64,000 nucleotides of DNA from Ornithinimicrobium faecis (GCF_023923225.1 NZ_CP099489.1:1302001-1366000), one strand, 5' to 3'; numbered from the stretch's first letter, positions 24,361 to 33,894 are shown. Translations and numbers: made by a program. The notes: generated by a model from the letters alone, not told the origin.

Positions 24361-27300
24361 GTGCAGGAGGGAATCTACGAGGCTTTGGCAACTGTGGAGC
24401 TGATGGCCCGGCTGAGCGATCTGCCTCCGGACGTCACTGCTGAGTTCGAGCCCGTCGACGCTGCCGACCAACCGCACACGTTCGCGCGGCACGTCGGCAA
24501 GATTGTCGAGCGTGTGCTCCGTGATGTCCGTGATGACGAAGACCGGCTCGCGCTCGCGAATGGACTGCTCAAGCAACTCACGGGTGACGGGATTCTCGTG
24601 GCGCCCGGCCGTCACCTCACTGCCGTGCGTGCCCCCATCGTGCCGGGCCAGGCCTCACGTACGGGGTTGCGCCCATCCACACCACTGAGCGAGGCGGCAC
24701 TGCTCACGAATGCCAAGGGTGAGCCTAACCTCGGTGCCGAGCTGCGAGCGGAACTCGATGCCGCTGATGGAGTGGACCTCATCTGTGCGTTCGTGAAATG
24801 GCATGGGCTTCGGGTGATCGACCAGCAACTGCGCGGTCTTCGGGAGCGCAACATCCCTTTCCGAGTTATCACCACTACCTACATGGGAGCCACCGAACGC
24901 AAGGCACTGGACCGGCTCGTGCGCGAGTTCGGTGCGGACGTGCGGATCCATTACGACGAGGCCATGACGCGACTGCACGCCAAGGCGTGGCTGTTCCACC
25001 GTCACACCGGCTACGACACGGCATACGTCGGATCCTCCAACCTGTCCCGCTCCGCACTGCTCGACGGCGTGGAATGGAACGTCCGACTGTCCAGGGTGGG
25101 CACTCCAGCCCTCCTGGAGAAGTTCGGTGCCACCTTCGAGACGTACTGGAACGACCCGAGCTTCGAGCCTTATGACCCGGACAACGTGGACCACAGGGAC
25201 CGGCTCGATGACGCCTTGGCCCGCTCGTCTGGGCGCTCGGGGGCAGGTGTTGGTGACTCGCAGATCTCGGGTCTTGAGGTTCGGCCGTATCCCTACCAAC
25301 AGCACATCCTCGACGCCGTTCAGGCTGAACGGGAGTTGCACGGTCGCCACTGGAATCTCGTGGTCGCCGCCACCGGGACGGGCAAGACCGTGATCGCCGC
25401 GCTGGACTACAAGCGGCTGTCCGACTCCGCGACAAACACCTACCCGAGCTTGTTGTTTGTTGCCCACCGCAAGGAGATTCTCGAACAGTCTCGGCGGACC
25501 TACTGCGAGGTCCTCGCCGACCCCAACTTTGGGGAACTCTATGTCGACGGTGCTCGCCCCGAGCGGTGGAGGCACGTCTTCGCCAGCGTCCAATCGCTCA
25601 ACTCCTACGGCGTCTCTGCCCTGCCGGCCGATGCCTTCGACATCGTGGTGGTGGACGAGTTCCATCACGCGGCGGCTGCGACCTACCGAGGGCTCCTCGA
25701 GCACATCCGACCACGAGAACTGCTCGCCCTCACCGCCACCCCTGAACGGTCTGATGGCTTCGACGTGCGCGCCTACTTCGGCGGACGGACGGCTGCGGAG
25801 CTGCGACTTTGGGAGGCACTTCAGGCGGGGATCCTCTCGCCCTTCCACTACTTCATGGTCAGCGACGGCACCGACCTGAGCTCAGTGTCATGGAAGCGTG
25901 GCAGATACGACGAAGCCGAACTCGAGCAGGTCTTCACCGGCAACGACGCGCGATCACGAGTGGTCCTGAAAGAGCTGTCCCACAAGATCACCGACGTGCA
26001 GGAGATGAAGGCCCTGGGCTTCTGCGTGGGCGTGGCCCACGCGGACTACATGGCCAAGGTGTTCAACGACGCCGGCATCAGTGCGCAGGCGGTGAGCGGC
26101 TCCACGCCGCCAAACGAACGCCGGGAGGCGCTCGCCGCGCTGCGTGCGGGAGAGGTCAAGATTCTGTTCGCTGCCGACCTCTTCAACGAGGGTGTCGACA
26201 TCCCTGACGTGAACACTCTGCTCTTCCTGCGGCCGACCGAGAGCGCCACGATCTTCCTGCAGCAACTCGGACGGGGCTTGCGTTCACGACCTGACAAACC
26301 AGTCTTGACAGTGCTGGACTTCGTGGGCAACCAGCGCCGAGAGTTCCGCTTCGACGCCAAGCTCGGCGCGCTGACGGGGCGCCCGAGAGGGAGGCTCAAA
26401 GAGGACCTTGAGCACGGCTTCCCGTACCTGCCTGCTGGGTCACAGGTCGTGCTCGACGAGCGAGCCCAGGAAGTCGTCCTCGAAAGTCTGAAGACGCAGA
26501 TCTCGGCGCGGTGGCGCTACCTTGTGCAGCAACTCTCGGCGATGGAGCCGGGCACGTCACTCAACGGATTCCTCAGCGACTCAGGTGTGCTCCTGCCCGA
26601 CGTGCTGCGGCGGGGGCAGCGGTCCTGGACGGAGCTGCGGGCCGACGCAGGTCACGCCGACACCCTCAGCCCCCTAGAGATGAAGTTGGCCAGGCGAGTC
26701 CGCGCCCTCGCCCACGTCGACGACCCGGTCCGGCACACGGCATACGGCGCACTGCTCCAAGGCCAGGCCGGCAGCTATGACAACCTCTCGGCAGTGGAGA
26801 AGCGGTTGGCGGACATGCTGTTCTTCTCCCTGTGGCCCGATGGGGGAGGGTTCGACTCAGTGGGTGCCGGACTCGAGAGCTTGGCGGTGAGCCCGGCCGT
26901 TCGCGCTGACACCTGGGAAGTCATCGATCTCGCCTTCGAGGCCGCAGACCACACGGTGCGACCGCTCTCAGGTCGCCTTGCACACGTTCCCCTCCAGGTT
27001 CACGCGCGCTATCAGCGCGAAGAGGCTCTCGCAGCACTTGGCTACGCGTCGATGTCTCGCAAACCCAACTCGTTTCGAGAGGGTGTCCTCTACGAGCCGG
27101 ACCTCAACGTCGATGCCTTCTTCGTGACGCTCAAGAAGACCGACGATGGCTTTTCGCCGACCACCATGTACCGGGACTACCCCATCAGCCAGGAACTGTT
27201 CCACTGGGAGTCCCAGTCGGTCACGAGCGTGGCTTCCAAGACTGGCCAGCGTTACGTCACCGGTTCGTCCACCGTCCTGATCTTCGTGCGCGAGGAGAAG

Positions 27301-27450
27301 AAGGACGAGTTCGGCACCAGTCCCTACCTGTTCCTTGGGCCGGCGACGTATGTCTCGCACGAGGGAGAGAAGCCGATTGCTATCACCTGGCGCCTGGACA
27401 CCCCCATGCCCGGCGAAGTGTTCGCGTCCGCCAGCGTGGCGGCTGGGTAG
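24361..27450 (+). CDS. PLD-nuclease/SF2 helicase/DUF3427 fusion protein
   Basis: This 1029-residue protein has a PLD-like phosphodiesterase domain at about 120-270 (HAKAWLF 206-212, GSSNLSRSAL 224-233). The SF2 helicase core carries motif I AATGTGKT at 336-343, DEFHH at 432-436, LTATPERSDG at 457-466 and a later QLGRGLRSRPDK (motif VI). The C-terminal 150 residues match DUF3427, with YQREEALAALGY and SFREGVLY. The GTG start lacks a good SD, so translation may be leaderless; similar proteins begin the same way. Such helicases are frequent in defence or DNA-processing loci, and the nuclease-helicase fusion suggests unwinding coupled to cleavage. It is divergent from the HEPN-STAND gene. Tyr codons are mainly TAC, consistent with transfer. 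Confidence 0.88.
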   Translation: MQEGIYEALATVELMARLSDLPPDVTAEFEPVDAADQPHTFARHVGKIVERVLRDVRDDEDRLALANGLLKQLTGDGILVAPGRHLTAVRAPIVPGQASRTGLRPSTPLSEAALLTNAKGEPNLGAELRAELDAADGVDLICAFVKWHGLRVIDQQLRGLRERNIPFRVITTTYMGATERKALDRLVREFGADVRIHYDEAMTRLHAKAWLFHRHTGYDTAYVGSSNLSRSALLDGVEWNVRLSRVGTPALLEKFGATFETYWNDPSFEPYDPDNVDHRDRLDDALARSSGRSGAGVGDSQISGLEVRPYPYQQHILDAVQAERELHGRHWNLVVAATGTGKTVIAALDYKRLSDSATNTYPSLLFVAHRKEILEQSRRTYCEVLADPNFGELYVDGARPERWRHVFASVQSLNSYGVSALPADAFDIVVVDEFHHAAAATYRGLLEHIRPRELLALTATPERSDGFDVRAYFGGRTAAELRLWEALQAGILSPFHYFMVSDGTDLSSVSWKRGRYDEAELEQVFTGNDARSRVVLKELSHKITDVQEMKALGFCVGVAHADYMAKVFNDAGISAQAVSGSTPPNERREALAALRAGEVKILFAADLFNEGVDIPDVNTLLFLRPTESATIFLQQLGRGLRSRPDKPVLTVLDFVGNQRREFRFDAKLGALTGRPRGRLKEDLEHGFPYLPAGSQVVLDERAQEVVLESLKTQISARWRYLVQQLSAMEPGTSLNGFLSDSGVLLPDVLRRGQRSWTELRADAGHADTLSPLEMKLARRVRALAHVDDPVRHTAYGALLQGQAGSYDNLSAVEKRLADMLFFSLWPDGGGFDSVGAGLESLAVSPAVRADTWEVIDLAFEAADHTVRPLSGRLAHVPLQVHARYQREEALAALGYASMSRKPNSFREGVLYEPDLNVDAFFVTLKKTDDGFSPTTMYRDYPISQELFHWESQSVTSVASKTGQRYVTGSSTVLIFVREEKKDEFGTSPYLFLGPATYVSHEGEKPIAITWRLDTPMPGEVFASASVAAG

Positions 27451-27751
27451 CCACGGGTCACCGCCCCCCAGCCACCGGCTGACGTCGGTTCGGCGCTCAT
27501 TCGCCACCCAGTTCCTGGGCCCGCTCCCGCAGACCGACTAGTCGGTGCTCGAGGGTGTGTCCTCGGCTCCTCACACAATCAGCGGCAAGAACTGGCATCG
27601 CTACCACTCGTCGTGCCGGACCAGCCGTCGGCCGCGGCCCGACGACCGCTCATGCAGTCGGAACCAGCCTTTGAACCGGGCCATACCAACGCCGCCCTAG
27701 CGTCGAAGAACCCCCTGTGACGGAACAAAATCTGCAACGGAGGAGATCTAA
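27451..27751. other. Intergenic stretch before exported amidohydrolase
   Basis: About 300 bases hold no supportable gene. The last 15 bases contain GGAGGAG, the ribosome-binding site of the next gene; the rest shows no clear terminator or operator. Confidence 0.5.
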
Positions 27752-30700
27752 ATGTCTGGTCAACTAGACCGATCACGCCCCGCAGGACGGAGACGCGGGA
27801 CCATCGCGGCGCTGGCCGTCGGCGCCGTGGGAGCAAGCACACTCGCGGCTGCCGGGAGTCCCAGCCCAGTCGCTCATCCAGGTGCTGGCGACGATCCGAG
27901 CACTCCCCAAGCGGCCGAGGTCGTGCTCACCGAAGGCACTAACGTGACCGCGGCCGCCGCACCTGACGGGAGCACCGTGATTGACCTGCACGGCGCCCTC
28001 TACCGGGTGCCTGAAGGCGGTGGCGAGGCGACGCAACTGTCCTCACCACTGCACGAGGCGGCGCGTCCAGACGTCGGTCCGGATGGCAGGATTGCCTACC
28101 AGTCTTACGCCGACGGCGGCTTCCACATCTGGATCGCCTCCGCTGATGGCTCAGACTCCACGCAGGTCACTGACGGCAGCTTTGATGAGCGGGAGCCACG
28201 GTGGTCTCCGGACGGAGAACACATCGCGTTTGCCTCAGATCGGGAAGGCTCCTACGACATTTGGTCCGTGGAGATCGACACCGGCGAGCTGACCCGCTGG
28301 ACGGATGCGGAGGGCGAGGAAGCGCAGCCCTCCTGGTCGCCGGACGGTGACGAGATCGTGCACGTCCTCGGCAACACCATCGCAGCAGTCGACAGCGACG
28401 GGGACAGCCGGGTCCTGGTGGCCGATCCGGGCGGCACAGCGACGGTGAACTCACCAGCTTTCAGCCCATACGGGGACAGCGTCGCCTGGACGCGTCACGA
28501 CGGCACCTCAAGTGACCTGATGGTCGATGACGAGGCAGTCACCGAAGGCGAGGACGTCTTCCTGTTCACTCCCGAGTGGCTTGACGACGACACTCTGCGC
28601 TTCACCGCGGATGGTGGGATCCGCGAGATCGACCTGGCGACCGACTCGGTGCAGGAGGTGCCCTTCGAATCGACCGTCGAGATCCCCGGTGCTGATTACA
28701 CAAAGAAGGAGCATGACTTCGACGACCGAGACCGGCGCAGCGCGACGATTCTCACGCCTCAACTGTCACCTGACGGCACGTCGATGCTCTTTGTTGCCCT
28801 GGGTGACCTGTGGCACATGGAGTTTGGTGCAAAGCCCGAACAGCTCACCGACGATGAGTTCCACGAGGTCGACCCGGTGTTCTCTCCGGACGGTTCGAGC
28901 ATCGCCTACGCCACGGATAAAGCGGGCACACAGGACCTGTATGTGCGGGATCTGGCGAGCGGTGACGAACGCCGCGTGACGAGTCTCGATGGTACCGAGG
29001 TGGCGCCGGCTTTCTCCCCGGACGGGAAGCGCCTTGCCTTCCAGGACCAAGACGGCGCGACCTACACCCTCGATCTAGCCAGCCGGTACGTGAAGGAGTT
29101 GGTGCCGTCGATCTTCGGCCCAGGCCGCCCGACATGGTCTGCAGACGGAGACACCATCGCCATGGCGGCCGTCGTCCCGTACTCGGAGCGATTCCGGGAG
29201 GGGACCAGCCAAATCCTCACCGTGGACGTGGCCAGCGGGGAGCAGACCTTCCAGTCACCTGGTGACCGACACGCCTCGCTGTCCACCAGGGGCGACGACG
29301 GCCCGGTGTGGTCACCGGACGGGGAGTCGATGGCGTTCGTCGTCGACTCACTCCTGCGCACGATGCCGGTCGATGACGACGGAACCCCGGCCGGCGAGGT
29401 GAGCACTGTCAACGACGACGTGGCCGATGCTCCATCGTGGAGTGGGGATTCGAGTCAGTTGCTCTACCTGTCTGGCGGCGACGTCAAGCTCGCCGACATC
29501 ACGACAGGGGAGACCCGCACGATCGAGGTGCCGCTGGACTTCCGCCCGGCGATGGAGAGGGGCACGCAGACCATCCATGCCGGTGCGTTCTGGGATGGTG
29601 AGAGTCGCTACCTCCGCGAGGACGTCGACATCACGCTGCGACACAACCGGATCGTCTCCGTCGAGGACCACGACAAGAACCGCCACCACCGGGGCAAGGT
29701 CATCGACGCCTCGGATCTGACAGTGATGCCCGGCCTGATGGACTCCCACGTCCACCAGGCTTACCAGTCGCGGTTCTTTGGCGACAGGCAGGGCCGGATC
29801 AGTTTGGCGTATGGGGTCACCTCCACACTGTCGGTTGGTGACCAGGTCTACCGGGCCATGGAAGACCGGGACTCCCTAGATGCCGGCAAACGGGTCGGCC
29901 CCCGGTTCTACGCCACAGGTGAACCCATCGATGGCGCCCGGGTCTACTACAACTTCATGCGACCGACGACCTCGATGGACCAGATCGATCGTGAGCTGAC
30001 TCGAGCCGAGGATTTGGACTACGACTTCCTCAAGACGTATGTCCGGTTGCCAGCCGAAGGGATGGCCAAGGTCGTCCAGGCTGCCCATGACATGGGGCTG
30101 CCTTCGGCATCGCATTACCTGAGTCCAGGTGCCTTCGTCGGCCAGGATGGGACGACGCACCTCGCTGCCACCCAGCGGCTCGGTTACGCCCGCACCATTT
30201 CCGCGACCGGTCAGTCCTACGCTGATGTCCCGGCTCTCTACGGTGAGGGAAACCGGATGGTGACCACCACCCTGTTCACCAGTGACTTCCTGCAGCCGGA
30301 GGAGTTCCTCTCCGATCCACGGTTCGGACTGCTCCCGTCGTGGAAGCAGCAGGCGCTGATGGACGGGATCGGCGAAAACACTGGCGATCCGGTCGATCCG
30401 GAGTGCTTGACGGCTGAGTGCAGTGAGGTGCAGACGCTCGATCGGATCCGTGAGGCTGGCGGTCAGGTGCTCGTCGGCACCGACTCACCCCTTGACCAGG
30501 TGGCGATCGGGGTGCATGCGAACATGCGAGAGCTCGTCGGCTATGGCTGGGATCCTTACGACGCGCTCCGGGCCGCCACTGTGGCTCCGGCACGCTACCT
30601 CGGGATTGATGACGAAGTCGGAACGCTTGGGCCTGGGAAGGTCGCCGACCTCATCGCGGTCCGTGGGAACCCGCTCGAGGACATCGACGCCACGATGAAC

Positions 30701-30973
30701 GTCGAGTTGACCGTCGTCGGCGGCGAAGTCCACACCCAGGAAGAGTTGCTGGCACCATTTGACGGCACTGTCGACCAGTCTGAGGACGCGAGGACTTGGT
30801 CCGACGAGTCGGCCTCGGAGGTGGACGAGTGGGCGGATGAGTCGGTGACGAGTCGCTATTGGTGGCACTCCCCGGAGGTCGTGGCGGAGGCTTACGCCCA
30901 CGCTTGCGACGCCTATGACGAGTTGGCCCACCGCGCAGCGCACGGTTCTCACGAGGGGCACACGCACCCGTAG
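27752..30973 (+). CDS. Exported PD40 beta-propeller/amidohydrolase protein
   Basis: This 1073-residue protein begins with a basic region (RRRGT) and a hydrophobic stretch (about 17-35), so it is probably exported, perhaps through Tat. Residues about 60-600 hold repeated TolB/PD40-type blades, each with a WSPDG or FSPDG core. Residues about 615-1000 form an amidohydrolase domain with VMPGLMDSHVHQAY (metal HxH), later His residues in SASHYLSPG and GTTHLAATQRLG, and GTDSPLDQVAIGVHANM (metal Asp). The C-terminus is acidic and ends in a His-rich tail, GSHEGHTHP. GGAGGAG precedes ATG 27752. Family members act as extracytoplasmic peptidases or hydrolases of cyclic amides; the substrate is unknown. 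Tyr is encoded by TAC, as in the upstream helicase. Confidence 0.88.
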   Translation: MSGQLDRSRPAGRRRGTIAALAVGAVGASTLAAAGSPSPVAHPGAGDDPSTPQAAEVVLTEGTNVTAAAAPDGSTVIDLHGALYRVPEGGGEATQLSSPLHEAARPDVGPDGRIAYQSYADGGFHIWIASADGSDSTQVTDGSFDEREPRWSPDGEHIAFASDREGSYDIWSVEIDTGELTRWTDAEGEEAQPSWSPDGDEIVHVLGNTIAAVDSDGDSRVLVADPGGTATVNSPAFSPYGDSVAWTRHDGTSSDLMVDDEAVTEGEDVFLFTPEWLDDDTLRFTADGGIREIDLATDSVQEVPFESTVEIPGADYTKKEHDFDDRDRRSATILTPQLSPDGTSMLFVALGDLWHMEFGAKPEQLTDDEFHEVDPVFSPDGSSIAYATDKAGTQDLYVRDLASGDERRVTSLDGTEVAPAFSPDGKRLAFQDQDGATYTLDLASRYVKELVPSIFGPGRPTWSADGDTIAMAAVVPYSERFREGTSQILTVDVASGEQTFQSPGDRHASLSTRGDDGPVWSPDGESMAFVVDSLLRTMPVDDDGTPAGEVSTVNDDVADAPSWSGDSSQLLYLSGGDVKLADITTGETRTIEVPLDFRPAMERGTQTIHAGAFWDGESRYLREDVDITLRHNRIVSVEDHDKNRHHRGKVIDASDLTVMPGLMDSHVHQAYQSRFFGDRQGRISLAYGVTSTLSVGDQVYRAMEDRDSLDAGKRVGPRFYATGEPIDGARVYYNFMRPTTSMDQIDRELTRAEDLDYDFLKTYVRLPAEGMAKVVQAAHDMGLPSASHYLSPGAFVGQDGTTHLAATQRLGYARTISATGQSYADVPALYGEGNRMVTTTLFTSDFLQPEEFLSDPRFGLLPSWKQQALMDGIGENTGDPVDPECLTAECSEVQTLDRIREAGGQVLVGTDSPLDQVAIGVHANMRELVGYGWDPYDALRAATVAPARYLGIDDEVGTLGPGKVADLIAVRGNPLEDIDATMNVELTVVGGEVHTQEELLAPFDGTVDQSEDARTWSDESASEVDEWADESVTSRYWWHSPEVVAEAYAHACDAYDELAHRAAHGSHEGHTHP

Positions 30974-31140
30974 CCATTGACAGCACGGCCCTGGAGCGTC
31001 AAAGGGCGGCCGCGAGTCCGGTGGCTTCCAAGTCACCTGGCCGTGGCCGTCCTGTCTCTGCCCGATGCCTTCCCGAGCGCTTCCAACCCCATCGTCTCGC
31101 GGCACCCCCACCATCCGACGGTCCACTTATGCTGCCAACC

Positions 31141-31851
31141 ATGACCGACCCCGAGGCCCTGCTCGCCGGCGCCACCGTTGATAAGGACGTGTTCGCCCTG
31201 TGCCCCGACTACCGCGCCCTGCTCGTTGTGGTCGACGGCATCACTCCCGCGCCGAGCGACGAGACCAGTGAGGAGCTGCTGCTTGCTGCCGAGGCCCACG
31301 CCACCGAACTCCTCGCAAGCCAGCCCGTCGATCAGTTGCCGCACGTGGAGGCCTGGCGCACGGCATACCGCGCCTTCGGGGCCAAGCCGCAGCGCACCCG
31401 CAACAGCCTTGAGGCCCTGACCCGGCGCGCCCCCGGCGGACTGCCGCGGGTCAACCGGCTCACCGACATCTACAACGCGGTCTCGGTGCTGCACCAGCTG
31501 CCGCTCGGCGGTGAGGACCTGAGCCGCTATGTCGGCCCGCCCCGTCTGGTGCGGGCGACCGGCACCGAGGCGTTCGACACGATGGCCGACGGCGCCGACG
31601 TGGTCGAGCACGCCGAGCCGGGGGAGGTGGTCTGGTGCGACGACGCGGGGATCACCTGCCGCCGGTGGAACTGGCGCCAGGCCCGCCGCACGCAGCTGCA
31701 CGAGGGCACCACGACCGCCCTGTTCATCATGGACGCCCTGGCCCCGATGACCGACGAGGCGCTGCAGGCCGCCGCCGATGACCTCGTCGGTCACCTCGGC
31801 GGCCGTATGCCGACGCGCACCTGGCGCAGGTGGCTGCGCCCCGGTGGTTGA
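31141..31851 (+). CDS. B3/B4 tRNA-binding-domain protein
   Basis: This 236-residue protein has the B3/4 fold found in the phenylalanyl-tRNA synthetase beta chain. HVEAWRTAYRAFGAKPQRTRNSLEALTRRAP and PRVNRLTDIYNAVSVLHQLPLGGEDL are the family core, and the C-terminal CRRWNWRQARRTQL is typical. Stand-alone B3/4 proteins may edit or bind aminoacyl-tRNA or amino acids; the role is unproven. No SD precedes ATG 31141, but TTATGC about 10 bases upstream could be the -10 of a leaderless transcript. ATG 31129 is an alternative start. Confidence 0.85.
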   Translation: MTDPEALLAGATVDKDVFALCPDYRALLVVVDGITPAPSDETSEELLLAAEAHATELLASQPVDQLPHVEAWRTAYRAFGAKPQRTRNSLEALTRRAPGGLPRVNRLTDIYNAVSVLHQLPLGGEDLSRYVGPPRLVRATGTEAFDTMADGADVVEHAEPGEVVWCDDAGITCRRWNWRQARRTQLHEGTTTALFIMDALAPMTDEALQAAADDLVGHLGGRMPTRTWRRWLRPGG

Positions 31852-31916
31852 CCCCTGTCGGTCAACACGGTTGGATCGGTGGGGATGACAAGGATGAAGG
31901 CGACGGGGGCGGGACA

Positions 31917-32600
31917 GTGACACGGCGCGGCAGGTTCAGGACGGGACTGAGTGCCATCGTGCTCGGTGGGGTGGTGCTCAGCGTGACCGGGTGCAGCTCC
32001 GGAGACCCTGATGTCACCCACGAAGGGCAGGTCTCCTATGCCTGCGCCCTGGCGGCACACGTCGCAGAACAGGATCCCGACATGGCCGCCTGGACGATGA
32101 TCGGCGACGACGCCGACCCGATGGTGCGGGAGATCCTGGCGATGGGCAGCCTGGCAGGGGGCAGTGCGGGCTTCGAGCTGGACGAGCATGCCGAGTTGAG
32201 CGACGCCGGGAAAGCGGTCTTCGAGGGAGTCTCCCGCATCGACTTTGACACGATGCAGACCGGCCTCGACGACTTCGACGCGGCCTGCGACAGCCTGTCC
32301 GTGTCCGCAGAGGGTGATGTGTCCGACGAGGGGCAGATCCGGTTTGGCTGCGACCTGGCCGCGCACGTGGTCGAGGAGCATGGCCCAGCCGAGTCGTGGG
32401 GGTCGTTGGGGGAGGAGCACGCCTGGCACGAGGTGATGAGCGTGGGAGCCTTGTTCGGTGCGCCCATCGGGCAGGAACTCGCCGACTATCCCGACATCTC
32501 TGCGGCCGGGCGCGACCTCTACATGGCCGTGAGCACACTCGACACGCAGGCACTCGATGGTGGCCTCGAAGCGGTCGTCGATGAGTGCGAGCAGCTCTGA
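31917..32600 (+). CDS. Lipoprotein with internal tandem duplication, unknown function
   Basis: This 227-residue predicted lipoprotein starts at GTG 31917. Arg-rich residues, a hydrophobic core and the lipobox SVTGC (Cys26) are present. The mature part consists of two related halves of about 90 residues. Half one runs from DVTHEGQVSYACALAAHV to DDFDAACDSL; half two runs from DVSDEGQIRFGCDLAAHV to LEAVVDECEQL. Each half keeps the GQ-x3-AC/GC-LAAHV start, a DISAAGR or ELSDAGK segment and a terminal Cys. The Cys positions suggest one disulfide per repeat. No family is recognised. It lies upstream of the LCP gene in the same direction, so a cell-envelope role is possible. Confidence 0.8.
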   Translation: MTRRGRFRTGLSAIVLGGVVLSVTGCSSGDPDVTHEGQVSYACALAAHVAEQDPDMAAWTMIGDDADPMVREILAMGSLAGGSAGFELDEHAELSDAGKAVFEGVSRIDFDTMQTGLDDFDAACDSLSVSAEGDVSDEGQIRFGCDLAAHVVEEHGPAESWGSLGEEHAWHEVMSVGALFGAPIGQELADYPDISAAGRDLYMAVSTLDTQALDGGLEAVVDECEQL

Positions 32601-32763
32601 GGGTGAGCGGTCCGCTGGACCCGGCCAGGCGGCATACGAAGGGGTCTGCCCGTCGTCTGAGTTGGACATTTGGGGAGAAAGTGATCAAAGTGGACTGTCC
32701 TCGTGACTGGGATCCTGCGACCTGGGGAGCCTGCAACATGACCCACGCGATGAAGGAAATGTC

Positions 32764-33894
32764 ATGACCTTGACCCGCCGCCTGCTGGCGTTGTTCGTCG
32801 TCCTGTGCCTGGCGGTCACCGCCTGCAGCAACGGCGAGACCGACAACCCGGTCGAGACCGACAGCGCACCCACGACCGCGGACGCGGTCCCGACCACGTC
32901 CGACGCCGAGGCGACCACCGCCACAGCTGCGCCCGCGCCGCCGACGACGTCCGACGACACCGACGAGCAGACCGCGACGGCTGCGCCGACGGACACCGAG
33001 GAGCAGACGCAGTCGCCCACCACGGAGGAGCCGACCAAGGACAAGGACGAGGACGCAGCCGCCGAGCCGCTCCCGGACGGCACGATCACCGCGCTGCTCA
33101 TCGGGTCCGACTCGCGCAGCAACGACTTCAGCGGCCGGTCCGACGTCATCGTCCTGGTGCAGCTCAGCGAGGACCGTGAGCACCTGAACCTGGTCTCGAT
33201 CGCGCGCGACTCCTATGTCAACATCCCCGGGCAGGGCCAGAACAAGATCAACGAGGCCTATGCCCGCGGCGGCATCCCGCTGCTGCGCCAGACCGTCTCG
33301 GAGCTGATGGGTGGCCTGGAGATCGACTTCGTCGCGCAGACCAACTTCGACATGTTCATCGCGCTGACGCGGTGGATGGACGGCTTCTGGGTCGAGAACG
33401 AGCACCGCTCGAGCGTCACCGTCGGCTCGACCGGCCGGCAGATCGTCTTCGAGGAGGGCCGCATCAAGCTGGAGAACACTGACGGCCTGATCTATGTGCG
33501 CGAGCGCAAGACGCTGCCCCTGGGTGACCTGGACCGCACCGAGCGTCACCGTGCGGCCCTGACCGGCATGATGCAGCGCCTCGTGGAGATCCGTGAGGAG
33601 GAGCCCGAGAAGCTCATCGAGCTGCTGCCGATGCTGCACAAGAACGTCAAGATCGAGGGCGACATCACGGTCGAGCAGCTGATGACCATGGTGGACATCG
33701 GTGCCGAGCTGGACAGCGAGGACGTCACCTCGCTGATGGTGCCGGTGGCCTATTTCGACATGACCTCCGGTGGCATGTCGATCGACGTGCTCAACAAGGG
33801 CCGCACTGCGGAGTTGGGCGAGGCGATGCGCAACGGCGACCTGTCGGGCTATGTCGAGAAGTACGGCACGTCAGAGGCGCTCACCGGGCGCTGA
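32764..33894 (+). CDS. LytR-CpsA-Psr (LCP) family protein, lipoprotein form
   Basis: This 376-residue protein is an LCP phosphotransferase. Residues 1-21 are a lipoprotein signal (LAVTAC, Cys21). A Thr/Asp/Glu-rich linker runs to about 100. The LCP domain has LLIGSDSRSNDFSGRSDVIVLVQL, SIARDSYVNIPG, NKINEAYARGG and YVRERKTLPLGDLDRTERH, containing the Arg and Asp residues that bind the polyprenyl pyrophosphate and metal. LCP enzymes attach secondary wall polymers such as arabinogalactan or teichoic acid to peptidoglycan. Most LCP proteins have a single N-terminal membrane helix; the lipobox form is less usual. Five of six Tyr codons are TAT. The SD is AAGGAAATGTC before ATG 32764. Confidence 0.93.
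   Translation: MTLTRRLLALFVVLCLAVTACSNGETDNPVETDSAPTTADAVPTTSDAEATTATAAPAPPTTSDDTDEQTATAAPTDTEEQTQSPTTEEPTKDKDEDAAAEPLPDGTITALLIGSDSRSNDFSGRSDVIVLVQLSEDREHLNLVSIARDSYVNIPGQGQNKINEAYARGGIPLLRQTVSELMGGLEIDFVAQTNFDMFIALTRWMDGFWVENEHRSSVTVGSTGRQIVFEEGRIKLENTDGLIYVRERKTLPLGDLDRTERHRAALTGMMQRLVEIREEEPEKLIELLPMLHKNVKIEGDITVEQLMTMVDIGAELDSEDVTSLMVPVAYFDMTSGGMSIDVLNKGRTAELGEAMRNGDLSGYVEKYGTSEALTGR

Noticed and set aside
23905..24615. Minus-strand frame with LVHH, like an IS3 transposase remnant
   Set aside because: Only a few residues match, the rest is unrelated, and part is antisense to the helicase gene.
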